This document shows positions 21,397 to 30,221 of a DNA stretch of 64,000 nt, in pieces. Both the position numbers and the translations under genes were made by a program. The notes under the pieces were generated by a model. That model had not been told where the DNA came from. It ran no database searches and was given only the letters and a program-made list of their open reading frames with translations. Position 1 is the stretch's first letter. Each line of letters begins with the position of its first letter. Source of the stretch: Synechococcus sp. RS9916 (GTDB taxonomy: Bacteria > Cyanobacteriota > Cyanobacteriia > PCC-6307 > Cyanobiaceae); assembly GCF_000153825.1 (NCBI RefSeq), contig NZ_DS022299.1, positions 1,948,869 to 2,012,868 of the forward strand, read 5' to 3'.

Positions 21397-22908
21397 TCAG
21401 AACCTGTACTTCTCGCCCTTGGAGGCGTCCGTCCAATCGCATGCATAACCCTTGGAGTAGGGCTGGTATTGGTTCCAAGCCTGAGGATCCACAGGACCAT
21501 TGGTCGCCGCAACGATCTCGAACTGTCCCTCGGCATTGATCTGGCCGATGCGCACGGTCTGGGACAGGTGGTGGTTGGGCATCACCTTTACAGGGCCTTG
21601 CGGCGCGTCGAACTCGATACCAACCAGGGCCTCACGCACCTTGTCGTTGTCAAAGCTATTGGCCTTCTCAGCGGCCTTCTTCCACAGGTAGACCATGTTG
21701 TAAGCCGACTCCTGGGGGTCAGCCACCACACGGTCGACTCCGTACTTGGCCTTGAAGTCAGCCACGAAAGCCCTGGAAGCGGGCGTATCGATCGACATCA
21801 TGTAGTTCCAAGCGCCGTAATGGCCCTCCAGGAACTGAGAGCCGATTGCCCTAATCTCTTCTTCCGCGATGGAATAGCTCATCACGTAGTAACCATTGGC
21901 AGGAGTAAGACCGGCGTCCTGAATCTGCTTGAAGAAGGCAACGTTCTGATCACCATTCAGAGTATTGATGATCACACCACCATCAGGGAGAACTCTCTTG
22001 ATCTTGGCGATGATCGGAGCAACCTCAGTGTTACCCAGAGGCAAGTAGTCCTCACCAACAACTACGCCACCCAGAGACTTAAGTTGTTCCTTGGTGATGG
22101 TGTTGGACGTGCGGGGGAAGACGTAGTCCGAACCCACAAGGAAGAAGGGCTTGCCAGCAGCAGGCGACTGCTCATACATGAACTTGGTGGCAGGCTCCGA
22201 CTGCTGGTTCGGAGTCGCACCGGTGTAAAAGATGTTGTTGGAGCACTCCTGCCCCTCGTACTGAATCGGGTAGAAAAGAAAAGCGTTCTTCGACTCGTAG
22301 ACCGGCAGCATCGCTTTGCGACTCGCTGAGGTCCAGCCACCAAAGACGACGGGCACGTTGTCCTGATCGATCAGCTTCTTTGACTTCTCAGCGAAGGTGG
22401 GCCAGTCGGAAGCACCATCTTCAATGATGTAATCGATTTTGTACGTCCTGCCGCCAACCTCAACACCGCCAGCAGCATTGATCTCATCGATCGCCATCTT
22501 CTCAGCATCCACCAGAGTGGATTCAGAGATGGCCATCGTGCCAGTGAGGGAGTGGAGGATACCAACAGTCACGATGCTGGTATTGACCTGCTCAACAACA
22601 GGCTGGACCACCTCAGAATCACGATCTTGACGGGAGAGATTAGGGCTGTCAGGCAGAGGCATCGAAGGTTGGCGCCCATTGAAAACAACAAGAGCCGCAA
22701 GACCCAAACCAGAAACAAGGATGGGAAAACCAACTAATAGTGCAACAACGAAAACAACCTTCGAAAACCCGGAAGAATCCTTCGCCTCAGAAGGCTGACT
22801 CTTCGCAGACGAGGAGCTGTTGTCAATCGAGCGCAGAAGAGAATCAGCTTGATCAACAAGATCAGACAATTTCTTATCTTCACCAGATCGAGAATCTTGC
22901 TCACTCAT
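21397..22908 (-). CDS. membrane-tethered UrtA-like urea-binding protein paralogue
   Basis: A 503-residue protein. Residues 1-50 are polar and cytoplasmic in style, 50-76 are a single transmembrane helix (VVFVVALLVGFPILVSGL), 77-111 are a Pro/Ser/Gln linker, and from about 112 (TVGILHSLTGTMAISE) to the end it is a periplasmic type I binding protein nearly identical to UrtA at 26927-28237. It lacks the lipoprotein signal of UrtA and is instead anchored by an N-terminal helix. ATG at 22908 is chosen because GGAAGG lies 7 bases upstream; two earlier codons are possible. It follows urtE after 178 bases on the same strand. It may feed UrtBC with a different ligand or affinity; this is inference. 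Confidence 0.85.
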   Translation of the reverse strand: MSEQDSRSGEDKKLSDLVDQADSLLRSIDNSSSSAKSQPSEAKDSSGFSKVVFVVALLVGFPILVSGLGLAALVVFNGRQPSMPLPDSPNLSRQDRDSEVVQPVVEQVNTSIVTVGILHSLTGTMAISESTLVDAEKMAIDEINAAGGVEVGGRTYKIDYIIEDGASDWPTFAEKSKKLIDQDNVPVVFGGWTSASRKAMLPVYESKNAFLFYPIQYEGQECSNNIFYTGATPNQQSEPATKFMYEQSPAAGKPFFLVGSDYVFPRTSNTITKEQLKSLGGVVVGEDYLPLGNTEVAPIIAKIKRVLPDGGVIINTLNGDQNVAFFKQIQDAGLTPANGYYVMSYSIAEEEIRAIGSQFLEGHYGAWNYMMSIDTPASRAFVADFKAKYGVDRVVADPQESAYNMVYLWKKAAEKANSFDNDKVREALVGIEFDAPQGPVKVMPNHHLSQTVRIGQINAEGQFEIVAATNGPVDPQAWNQYQPYSKGYACDWTDASKGEKYRF

Positions 22909-23086
22909 CATCAAACCTTCCACCAGGCTGTCACTTTAAACAACCAAACAGCAGGCCGAAATACCTGGAAACAGCCAACCCGCCAGGATCGATGCCACGC
23001 CGGAAGGATGAAACGGCTCAGCCCCAAGGCTTAAGAAGCAACCCGCGCCACGGAACAGGCAGCGCAGGCACTTTCTCAGGACGCCC

Positions 23087-23797
23087 TCAAACGCTCAGGA
23101 ACTGATCCACCACCGACTGGCTGAGGTCACTGGTCGGGCCGCTGGCGACGATGCCGCCCCGCTGCATTGCGTAATAGCGATCGGCCTGACGCACAAAGTG
23201 CAGATGCTGTTCCACCAACAACACACCAATGCCGGTCTCGGCGATGATCCGCCGAACGGCCGCCTCGATGTCCTGCACGATGTTGGGCTGAATGCCCTCC
23301 GTGGGTTCATCCAAAAGCAGCAACTTGGGCTTGCCCAACAGGGCTCGAGCAATCGCCAGCTGCTGTTGTTGGCCGCCGCTCAGGTCACCGCCCTTGCGCG
23401 GCAGAAACTCCTGCAGGATCGGGAACAGCTCATACACAAACGGATCGATGCGGCGGTTGCGTCCCAGCCCTCCGGGCAAGGCCTCCATGCCCAGCATCAG
23501 ATTTTCCTCAACCGTGAGCTGCGGAATGATCTCCCGACCTTGGGGCACATAACCGACACCGGCCCGGGCCCGTTGGTGAGGCGCCTGACGATCCCAACCA
23601 TCGCCGTTGAACACGATCTCGCCAGCACGCGGCCGCAACAGACCGATCAACGACTTGAGCAGCGTGGTTTTGCCCACACCATTGCGACCGATCAGGCAGA
23701 CCATCTCACCGGCCTTCACGGTGAGGTCCACATCCCGCAGGATGTGGCTCTCGCCGTAATAGGTGTTCAGCCCGCGGATCTCCAGAAGCGTCGTCAT
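23087..23797 (-). CDS. urtE: urea ABC transporter ATP-binding protein UrtE
   Basis: A 236-residue ABC ATPase of the LivF type: Walker A GRNGVGKTT, signature LSGGQQQQ, Walker B LLLLDEPTEG and a switch His. It energises the branched-chain-amino-acid-like Urt importer together with UrtD. ATG at 23797 overlaps the urtD stop by 4 bases. Its last ~80 bases recur as a decayed fragment at 21290-21373. urtE closes the conserved urtABCDE order. Confidence 0.95.
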   Translation of the reverse strand: MTTLLEIRGLNTYYGESHILRDVDLTVKAGEMVCLIGRNGVGKTTLLKSLIGLLRPRAGEIVFNGDGWDRQAPHQRARAGVGYVPQGREIIPQLTVEENLMLGMEALPGGLGRNRRIDPFVYELFPILQEFLPRKGGDLSGGQQQQLAIARALLGKPKLLLLDEPTEGIQPNIVQDIEAAVRRIIAETGIGVLLVEQHLHFVRQADRYYAMQRGGIVASGPTSDLSQSVVDQFLSV

Positions 23798-24549
23798 CCG
23801 TTCTCCTCCTCCGTGGTTCCGAGATACACCTCAATCACCCGTGGATCGGCCTGCACCTGATCCATCGTTCCCTCGCAGAGCACATGGCCTTGGTGCAGCA
23901 CCGTCACCGGGCTTTCCAAGCGGCGAATGAATTCCATGTCATGTTCGATCACGAGAACGGTGTGATCCCCCGCCAACGACTTGAGCAAATCGGCGGTGAG
24001 ATCCGTCTCCTCATCGGTAAGACCCGCCACCGGCTCATCGACCAGCAACAGATCGGGATCCTGACCCACCAACATCGCAATCTCGAGCCACTGCTTCTGG
24101 CCGTGAGACAGCGCACCAGCGGGCCAGTCGGCACGGGTCTGCAGGTTGACGATGCCCATCAAGTGCTGAACCCGATCACGCTGCTCAGCACCAAGACCAC
24201 GGAACAACAACGGCAACGGTTGCTTGGGGCGACTCACCGCCAAAGCCAGGTTCTCCTGAACCGTGAGCTTCTCGAACACCCGGGGGCTTTGAAACTTGCG
24301 ACCGATGCCCAAGCGTGCAATGCGGTGCTCACGGATTCCCACCAGGGAGCGGCCCTTGAACACCACGTCACCTTCGGTGGGAGCGGTCTTCCCGGTGATC
24401 ACATCCAGGAAGGTGGTCTTACCGGCCCCGTTCGGACCGATCACCGCCCGCAGCTCACCGGGCTGCAGGCTGAGGTTGAGATCCCGCAGCGCCAGGAAGC
24501 CATCAAAACTGACGGTGATCTGACGCAACTCCAACAGGGGAGCACTCAT
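23794..24549 (-). CDS. urtD: urea ABC transporter ATP-binding protein UrtD
   Basis: A 251-residue LivG-type ABC ATPase with Walker A GPNGAGKTTF, the family's long middle segment, the modified signature LSHGQKQWLE and Walker B LLLVDEPVAGL. The substitution of His for Gly in the signature (LSHGQ) is usual in UrtD. It pairs with UrtE as a heterodimeric motor. It overlaps both urtC and urtE by 4 bases (ATGA), so the three are probably translated in series. Confidence 0.95.
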   Translation of the reverse strand: MSAPLLELRQITVSFDGFLALRDLNLSLQPGELRAVIGPNGAGKTTFLDVITGKTAPTEGDVVFKGRSLVGIREHRIARLGIGRKFQSPRVFEKLTVQENLALAVSRPKQPLPLLFRGLGAEQRDRVQHLMGIVNLQTRADWPAGALSHGQKQWLEIAMLVGQDPDLLLVDEPVAGLTDEETDLTADLLKSLAGDHTVLVIEHDMEFIRRLESPVTVLHQGHVLCEGTMDQVQADPRVIEVYLGTTEEENG

Positions 24550-25673
24550 GGCTGCACCTCCTCCTGACCATCAATTTCCAGTTGGGGATAGGTGCCGATC
24601 CGGCGCGACAAACCCAACCGAGACAACAGATTGCGAGGGCCATCGGTACGGAACCAACCGAACACGCCTTCAGGGAGCGCGGTCACCACAAGGATGAACA
24701 AGGCGCCCTGGATGAACAGCCAGCCCTCTGGCATCACCTCACTGACCAGGCTCTTGGCGTAATTGATACCAACGGCACCGAAAATCGCGCCCACCAAGGT
24801 GCCGCGACCCCCAACAGCCACCCAGATCACCATGTCAATCGACATCGGCACCTCCATGAACTGCGGCGAGGCGCTGCCGGACTGAACGGTGTAGAGGGCT
24901 CCACCAATCCCCGCCAGAGCACCGGCGAGACCAAACACGAGGGTTTTGAACAATGTGGGATTAAAACCAGCAAAACGCAGCCGCGGTTCGTCATCACGGA
25001 TGGCAATCAGCACATCACCAAAGCGACCACGCACCACCCAGCGCAGGAAAGCCCAAACCAAAATCACCACCACGGCAGTGACCCAGAAGAACCAGCGCTG
25101 CATCAATTCGGAGCCCACGTACTGACCGAACAATTTGGTGGCCGGTGTCTGCAAGCCGTTGGTGCCGTTGATCAGTTTCTGCTGGCCGTTGAAGAAGTTG
25201 TAAAAGACGAGCAGAGCGGCCTGAGTGAGGATCGAGAAATACACCCCCTTGATCCGGTTACGGAACACCAGACCACCCAAAACGGCTGCCAGAAGACCGG
25301 GGACCAGCCAGATGGCCACCAACGTGAACCATGGCGAGGCAAAGGGGTGCCAGAAGAACGGCAGCTCACTCACGCCGTAAAGACTGAAAAATTCGGGAAT
25401 TCCATTGAGAAGATCGCCAGAGCTGCTGAGCTGTAGATACATGGCAGCCGCATAACCACCCAACGCGAAGAAAATTCCCTGACCAAGACTGAGCAGGCCG
25501 GTAAAACCCCAGATCAGATCGATGCCGAGCGCCACGATCGCCAAAGCCAGAAAACGACCCAGCAGATTCAGCCTGAATTCAGACAGCACCGCAGGGGCCG
25601 CCACGATCGCGGCAATGATCACCACCCAAAGCAGAAGCTGACGCCAACGGCTCTGTTGAAGAAGGTTGAACAT
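24546..25673 (-). CDS. urtC: urea ABC transporter permease UrtC
   Basis: A 375-residue LivM-type permease with about ten hydrophobic helices and the conserved cytoplasmic coupling region (GRFGDVLIAIRDDEPRLRFAG, about residues 215-235). With UrtB it forms the membrane channel of the high-affinity urea importer. The ATG start lies 4 bases after the urtB stop and the stop overlaps urtD. Confidence 0.95.
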   Translation of the reverse strand: MFNLLQQSRWRQLLLWVVIIAAIVAAPAVLSEFRLNLLGRFLALAIVALGIDLIWGFTGLLSLGQGIFFALGGYAAAMYLQLSSSGDLLNGIPEFFSLYGVSELPFFWHPFASPWFTLVAIWLVPGLLAAVLGGLVFRNRIKGVYFSILTQAALLVFYNFFNGQQKLINGTNGLQTPATKLFGQYVGSELMQRWFFWVTAVVVILVWAFLRWVVRGRFGDVLIAIRDDEPRLRFAGFNPTLFKTLVFGLAGALAGIGGALYTVQSGSASPQFMEVPMSIDMVIWVAVGGRGTLVGAIFGAVGINYAKSLVSEVMPEGWLFIQGALFILVVTALPEGVFGWFRTDGPRNLLSRLGLSRRIGTYPQLEIDGQEEVQP

Positions 25674-25677
25674 CTGA

Positions 25678-26832
25678 TCAGGCCTCCACCATGCGTCCCT
25701 TCTGCGGGAACATTCCCGCAGGACGGAACTGCAAAAACGCCACGATCAGAGCGAAAATCATCACTTGAGCCATGCTTGTGGTCGCAAAGAAAGTCACGGC
25801 CTCCGACAGAGGAGCAGGCATGTCGGGCCAGAGCGTGAGCAAACGACCGGCCCCGATCAGATCCGTGAGCCAACCGATGGCGAAGGAGGCCAGCACCGTG
25901 CCGAACAAATTGCCGACGCCACCAAGCACCACAACCATGAAGCAGCCCACGATGTAAGAGCCACCAACATTCGGGCCGACGGACCCCAACAGGGACACAG
26001 CCACACCGGCCACGCCGGCCAACCCGGAACCAATGCCAAAGGTGAGCACGTCGACGGTGTCGGTGGGAATCCCCAGGCAGTCACTCATCGAACGGTTCTG
26101 GGTGACGGCGCGAATACGCATGCCCCAGACGCTGCGGTTCAGGAACCAGGTGACCCCAAGCACCGCCACGACGGTGACCGCAATGATCACCAAGCGCGGC
26201 ACCGGGAAGGTCATGCCGACCAAGTCGATGCCGCCGCGCATCCACTGCGGGGCCGTGACATCCACATTGCGGGCATCCGCCTTCGCCAGCCGGCTGATCT
26301 GAGCAGCCAGCCCATTCGCCAGCACCACGCCACACAGGGCCGCGATGCCCCAACTTCCTGCACGCACGAGGCGTGAGCGAGGGCCGTCCAACCAACGATC
26401 CGGGAGGAACAACGGCAGCCCGAAGCCCAGCACAAGGGCAAGAATCAATCCAGCCGCGCTGGCCATCGGGACGCTGCGCACGAACTGCTGAAGGATCAAG
26501 CTGACCCCCCAGGTCGCCAGCAACGTCTCCAAGGGACTGCCATACAAACGGCGAATCACCGTGCGTTCCAGCAGCACTCCCACAACGCCACTGACGATGA
26601 AGGCAACGGGAATCGCCACCAACACATAGAGGTTGTAGAGAGGCGCCAAGGCGGGCAGCTTGAAAATCAGCTGCACCACAAAGGTGGTGTAGGCCCCGAG
26701 CATGATCAGCTCACCATGGGCGAGGTTGATCACACCCATCAGGCCAAAAACAATGGCCAGTCCAAGGGCGGCCATCAGCAGCACTGAGCCGATGGCGACG
26801 CCGTTGAACAGGCTTTCAAAGAGCAGTTGCAC
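25678..26832 (-). CDS. urtB: urea ABC transporter permease UrtB
   Basis: A 384-residue LivH-type permease. The N terminus (GLAIVFGLMGVINLAHGELIMLGAY) is the family hallmark and the last third has the coupling segment. The start is GTG at 26832. A 94-base gap with a stem-loop separates it from urtA, whereas the following genes abut. This suggests that urtA mRNA is partly terminated or protected here so that the binding protein is made in excess. Confidence 0.95.
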   Translation of the reverse strand: MQLLFESLFNGVAIGSVLLMAALGLAIVFGLMGVINLAHGELIMLGAYTTFVVQLIFKLPALAPLYNLYVLVAIPVAFIVSGVVGVLLERTVIRRLYGSPLETLLATWGVSLILQQFVRSVPMASAAGLILALVLGFGLPLFLPDRWLDGPRSRLVRAGSWGIAALCGVVLANGLAAQISRLAKADARNVDVTAPQWMRGGIDLVGMTFPVPRLVIIAVTVVAVLGVTWFLNRSVWGMRIRAVTQNRSMSDCLGIPTDTVDVLTFGIGSGLAGVAGVAVSLLGSVGPNVGGSYIVGCFMVVVLGGVGNLFGTVLASFAIGWLTDLIGAGRLLTLWPDMPAPLSEAVTFFATTSMAQVMIFALIVAFLQFRPAGMFPQKGRMVEA

Positions 26833-26860
26833 GACGGCTGAAACGAAGCGTTCAGGAAAA

Positions 26861-26894
26861 CCACAAAAGGAGGAGCCCGAAAACGGGCCCCTCC
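26861..26894 (-). terminator. stem-loop in the urtA-urtB gap (attenuating terminator or 3' stabiliser)
   Basis: On the minus strand an 11-base stem with one A-C mismatch and a 4-base loop (26869-26894) follows urtA and is followed by TTTT (26865-26868). The T-run is short, so partial termination or 3'-end protection is more likely than full termination, since urtB-E have no other clear promoter. The pairing is seen; the role is inferred from the usual excess of binding protein over permease. Confidence 0.6.
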
Positions 26895-26926
26895 ATTCCG
26901 GAAAGATTCAGGCTTTGATCAGAGGA

Positions 26927-28237
26927 TCAGAGCTTGTACTTGCCGCCCTTAGAGGCATCAGTCCAGTCGCAGGCGAAACCGGTGGAATCAGGGTGGATCT
27001 GGTTCCAAGCCTGAGGAGAGATGGGGCCGTCGGTCTCTTCAAGGATGGCGAACTGACCATCTTTGGTGATCTGACCAATCCGAACGGTCTGCGACAGGTG
27101 GTGATTCGGCATCACAGTGACCTTGCCCTGGGGCGCATCAAATTCGATGCCGACCAGAGCTTCACGCACCTTGTCGTTGTCGAAGCTGTTGGCCTTCTCG
27201 ACGGCCTTCTTCCACAGGTAGACCATGTTGTAAGCCGACTCCTGAGGGTCAGCCACCTGACGATCGGCGCCGTACTTGGCCTTGAAGTCAGCAGCGAACT
27301 TCTTGGAAGCAGGCGTATCGATCGACATCATGTAGTTCCAGGCGCCGTAATGGCCCTCAAGGAACTCAGGTCCGATCGTGCTGATCTCTTCTTCCGCGAT
27401 GGAATAGCTCATCACGTAGTAGCCGTTGGCAGGGGTGAGACCGGCGTCCTGAATCTGCTTGAAGAAGGCGACGTTCTGGTCACCATTCAGGGTGTTGATG
27501 ATCACACCACCGTCAGGCAGAGCCTTCTTGATCTTGGCGATGATCGGAGCCACCTCGGTGTTGCCCAAGGGCAGGTAGTCCTCGCCGACCACCTTGCCGC
27601 CCAGCTGTTCAACCTGAGCTTTGGTGATGGTGTTGGAGGTGCGGGGGAAGACGTAGTCCGAACCCACAAGGAAGAAGGGCTTGCCAGCGGCAGGCGACTT
27701 CTCATACATGAACTTGGTGGCAGGCTCCGACTGCTGGTTCGGAGTCGCACCGGTATAGAAGATGTTGTTGGAGCACTCCTGACCCTCGTACTGAATCGGG
27801 TAGTAGAGGAAGGCGTTCTTCGACTCGTAGACCGGCAGCATCTCCTTACGGCTCGCCGAGGTCCAGCCACCGAAGACGACAGGCACGTTGTCCTGATCGA
27901 TCAGCTTCTTCGACTTCTCAGCGAAGGTGGGCCAAGACGAAGCGCCGTCTTCGACGATGGTTTCGATGGTGTATTTCTTGCCGTCAACTTCAACACCACC
28001 GGCGGCGTTGATTTCTTCAATCGCCAACTCTTCAGTGTCGACAAGCGTCTTCTCGGAGATCGCCATCGTGCCGGTCAGGGAGTGCAGGATGCCGACGGTG
28101 ACGGTGCAGTTTTCGCCATTGGCATCGCACTTGGCGTTGGTGGCAGCTTGATCGCCACCGCCACAAGCCGTCACGGCAAGACCCAGCGAACCAGCAGCGA
28201 GACCGGCAAATAGACGCTTGGAAAGAGAGGAGCTCAT
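26927..28237 (-). CDS. urtA: urea ABC transporter substrate-binding lipoprotein UrtA
   Basis: A 436-residue periplasmic binding protein. The N terminus has a lipoprotein signal ending in the lipobox AVTAC, so Cys 25 is probably lipidated. The mature part (TVGILHSLTGTMAISEKTLVD onward) is a type I binding protein of the amide/urea class. It delivers urea to UrtBC. It is first in the urt operon, with possible NtcA sites upstream. A paralogue with a membrane anchor lies at the far end of the operon. Confidence 0.96.
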   Translation of the reverse strand: MSSSLSKRLFAGLAAGSLGLAVTACGGGDQAATNAKCDANGENCTVTVGILHSLTGTMAISEKTLVDTEELAIEEINAAGGVEVDGKKYTIETIVEDGASSWPTFAEKSKKLIDQDNVPVVFGGWTSASRKEMLPVYESKNAFLYYPIQYEGQECSNNIFYTGATPNQQSEPATKFMYEKSPAAGKPFFLVGSDYVFPRTSNTITKAQVEQLGGKVVGEDYLPLGNTEVAPIIAKIKKALPDGGVIINTLNGDQNVAFFKQIQDAGLTPANGYYVMSYSIAEEEISTIGPEFLEGHYGAWNYMMSIDTPASKKFAADFKAKYGADRQVADPQESAYNMVYLWKKAVEKANSFDNDKVREALVGIEFDAPQGKVTVMPNHHLSQTVRIGQITKDGQFAILEETDGPISPQAWNQIHPDSTGFACDWTDASKGGKYKL

Positions 28238-28315
28238 TTAAATGCGCAACACAGTGCTGAACGGACGTCGAACGACGAACGAATCAAGACCATGGCCACG
28301 AGCTCAATTCGGAAA

Positions 28316-28331
28316 TGTATCAACAGGAACA
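28316..28331 (-). promoter_or_regulatory. NtcA-like operator, urtA-proximal
   Basis: On the minus strand TGTT-N8-TACA, seven of eight positions of the extended NtcA consensus TGTA-N8-TACA, about 80 bases before urtA. A weak -10-like CATGGT follows the TAC after 22 bases, the spacing of NtcA-activated promoters. Sequence match only. Confidence 0.45.
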
Positions 28332-28368
28332 TTTTCCCGAAAATTCCCGATCCGCGAGGCCAGTGGAT

Positions 28369-28974
28369 TCAGCAGTTTGGTAAGTGCCGATACACAAAGT
28401 CAGCTACTCGCTCGAGGCCCTCACCACTTTGAAGATTGGTAAAGCACCAGGGACGCTCCCCACGCATGGCCAACGTGTCGTGCTCCATCACCGCGAGATC
28501 GGCTCCAACCAACGGAGCGAGATCAATCTTGTTGATCACGAGCAGATCAGATCGGGTAATGCCAGGCCCGCCTTTACGCGGAATCTTGTCCCCAGCCGCT
28601 ACGTCAATCACATAGATGCAGAGGTCCACCAACTCAGGGCTGAAGCTGGCAGCCAGGTTGTCGCCACCGCTTTCCACCAGCACCAGATCCAGGCCCGGGA
28701 ACTGGTCCTCCAACTCAGCAACAGCAGCACGATTGATCGAACAGTCCTCACGAATCGCCGTGTGAGGACACCCACCGGTCTCGACCCCGCGGATGCGCGC
28801 CGGCTCCAACGCCCCAGCACGGATGAGGAACTGGGCATCCTCCTGCGTATAGATGTCGTTGGTGACCACCGCCAGCTGCAGCTGATCACGCAGCCGCCGG
28901 CAGAGCGCCTCCACCAGCGCGGTTTTGCCAGAGCCCACCGGACCGGCGACCCCCAGGCGCAGCTTGCTGCCCAT
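28369..28974 (-). CDS. ureG: urease accessory GTPase UreG
   Basis: A 201-residue GTPase with P-loop [10 protein letters not shown], the metal-binding-type motif [14 protein letters not shown] and NKIDLAP for guanine. It supplies GTP energy for nickel insertion into urease together with UreE, UreF and UreD. Its start overlaps the ureF stop (TGATG). An exact NtcA-like site lies in its 3' end, ahead of urtA. Confidence 0.96.
   Translation of the reverse strand: MGSKLRLGVAGPVGSGKTALVEALCRRLRDQLQLAVVTNDIYTQEDAQFLIRAGALEPARIRGVETGGCPHTAIREDCSINRAAVAELEDQFPGLDLVLVESGGDNLAASFSPELVDLCIYVIDVAAGDKIPRKGGPGITRSDLLVINKIDLAPLVGADLAVMEHDTLAMRGERPWCFTNLQSGEGLERVADFVYRHLPNC
28380..28393 (-). promoter_or_regulatory. 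exact GTA-N8-TAC NtcA consensus, urtA-distal
   Basis: An exact GTA-N8-TAC lies in the last codons of ureG, 143 bases before urtA. Its centre is 63 bases (about six helical turns) from the proximal site. Exact matches occur by chance about once per 4 kb, so the paired placement is the only support. Confidence 0.4.
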
Positions 28975-29645
28975 CAGCTTCGGAACAATCGGGAATACAA
29001 CTCAGCATGAGCCAACTGGGCGAGGGATGCCCCCACGCCTCCGGTCCAGAGCTCGCGGGGATCCTGCCCCAACAGCTGATGCGCCTGATCCACGATCAAC
29101 GGTAGAAGGCGCTGCTGCTGCACCTGGGCCCGGGTGGGACCCAGCGGCACCAGACGCACCGCCGCACTGAGCTGGTTGGCAACCCAGCCGTAGAGGTAAC
29201 CCTCCACCATCTCCTGCACCGGCACGTTCAGGGAAACTGCCGCCCAAGCCCAAGCCGCCGGCCAAGCGAGAGGAACGCGCTCAGGCAATGGATGACCCAT
29301 GTCGGCGAGCAACTGCAGCAAGGAACCCCCCATCTGCCGCTGCTGGGCCCGAACCTCCGCCGCTTCCCGCGTGGCCAAAAGCCAGCCATCAAGGTCGACG
29401 ATGCGCCGGCAGACGGACTGATCAGTGGCGCCTTGCCAACGGTTCAGATCGTCAGCGAACAGCGACAGGGCCGCAGCCTCCACCCGCAACGTCCCCCGCT
29501 CCAGCTCGGCCCTCAACCACTGCTCGAGGGTCGCTTCATCCTTCAGGGCTCCAGCCTGAACCAACACCTCCAGTCCCTCGGAATAACTGAAGGCACCCAC
29601 CGGCAGGGCCGGACTCACCAGCTGCAGTAAGGCGAGCGAGGTCAT
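28974..29645 (-). CDS. ureF: urease accessory protein UreF
   Basis: A 223-residue all-helical protein with the family start [20 protein letters not shown]. UreF bridges UreD and UreG on the urease apoprotein and gates GTP hydrolysis during nickel insertion. It overlaps ureE by 4 bases and ureG by 1-3 bases, so ureEFG form one minus-strand operon divergent from ureDABC. Confidence 0.94.
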   Translation of the reverse strand: MTSLALLQLVSPALPVGAFSYSEGLEVLVQAGALKDEATLEQWLRAELERGTLRVEAAALSLFADDLNRWQGATDQSVCRRIVDLDGWLLATREAAEVRAQQRQMGGSLLQLLADMGHPLPERVPLAWPAAWAWAAVSLNVPVQEMVEGYLYGWVANQLSAAVRLVPLGPTRAQVQQQRLLPLIVDQAHQLLGQDPRELWTGGVGASLAQLAHAELYSRLFRS

Positions 29646-30133
29646 GAAGGCGCGTGGCTATGCGTGTGGTTATGGGTATGGCCACCGCCATAAGCCCCGC
29701 CCTCCGGCAGGAAGGGCCGTTCGCAGTGGCTCACCATCAGCCCCCGGCTCTCCAACATCTGCTGCAGCACCGAATCGTCCAGCAGCAACAATTCCCGCTC
29801 ATGCAACTCAAGCGCCACGTGGCGATTGCCCAGGTGATAGGCCGCCTGCAGCAGCTCCAACGCTGAGGTGCCCTGCACCCGCAACAGGGGCTCAACTGCT
29901 GCCACCACCGCCACCTGCACGCCACCACCGCCATCCGTGAGCCGATCGCCAGGCTGCAAGGCCCCATCCCGTGGCAACTGCAGCAACACATCACGGCCAC
30001 AAAGGGTGCGCCGGCGACCCCGCAGCACGGTGCGTTGCTCGGCCGTCAGCGGCAGTTGCAGGCCTGTGGGCTCTTCAGCGCCAGGAGGCGGTGACGACAA
30101 ACGCCGCACGAGTTCAATCACCGCCTCAGCCAT
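29642..30133 (-). CDS. ureE: urease nickel metallochaperone UreE
   Basis: A 163-residue protein with the UreE N-terminal strand domain (RGRRRTLCGRDVLLQLPR), the C-terminal ferredoxin-like domain (LLQAAYHLGNRHVALELHE) and a His-rich tail (HTHNHTHSH) that binds nickel. It delivers nickel to the UreGFD complex. The ATG at 30133 faces ureD across about 90 bases; it overlaps ureF by 4 bases. Confidence 0.93.
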   Translation of the reverse strand: MAEAVIELVRRLSSPPPGAEEPTGLQLPLTAEQRTVLRGRRRTLCGRDVLLQLPRDGALQPGDRLTDGGGGVQVAVVAAVEPLLRVQGTSALELLQAAYHLGNRHVALELHERELLLLDDSVLQQMLESRGLMVSHCERPFLPEGGAYGGGHTHNHTHSHAPS

Positions 30134-30221
30134 GGCCGCTCTCCGTCCAAGCCAAGAGTGCCTAGCCGATCGACCGGATTTTGGTGTGCGTTGCTACAGG
30201 CTGGCGCACCCACCGCCGCCG

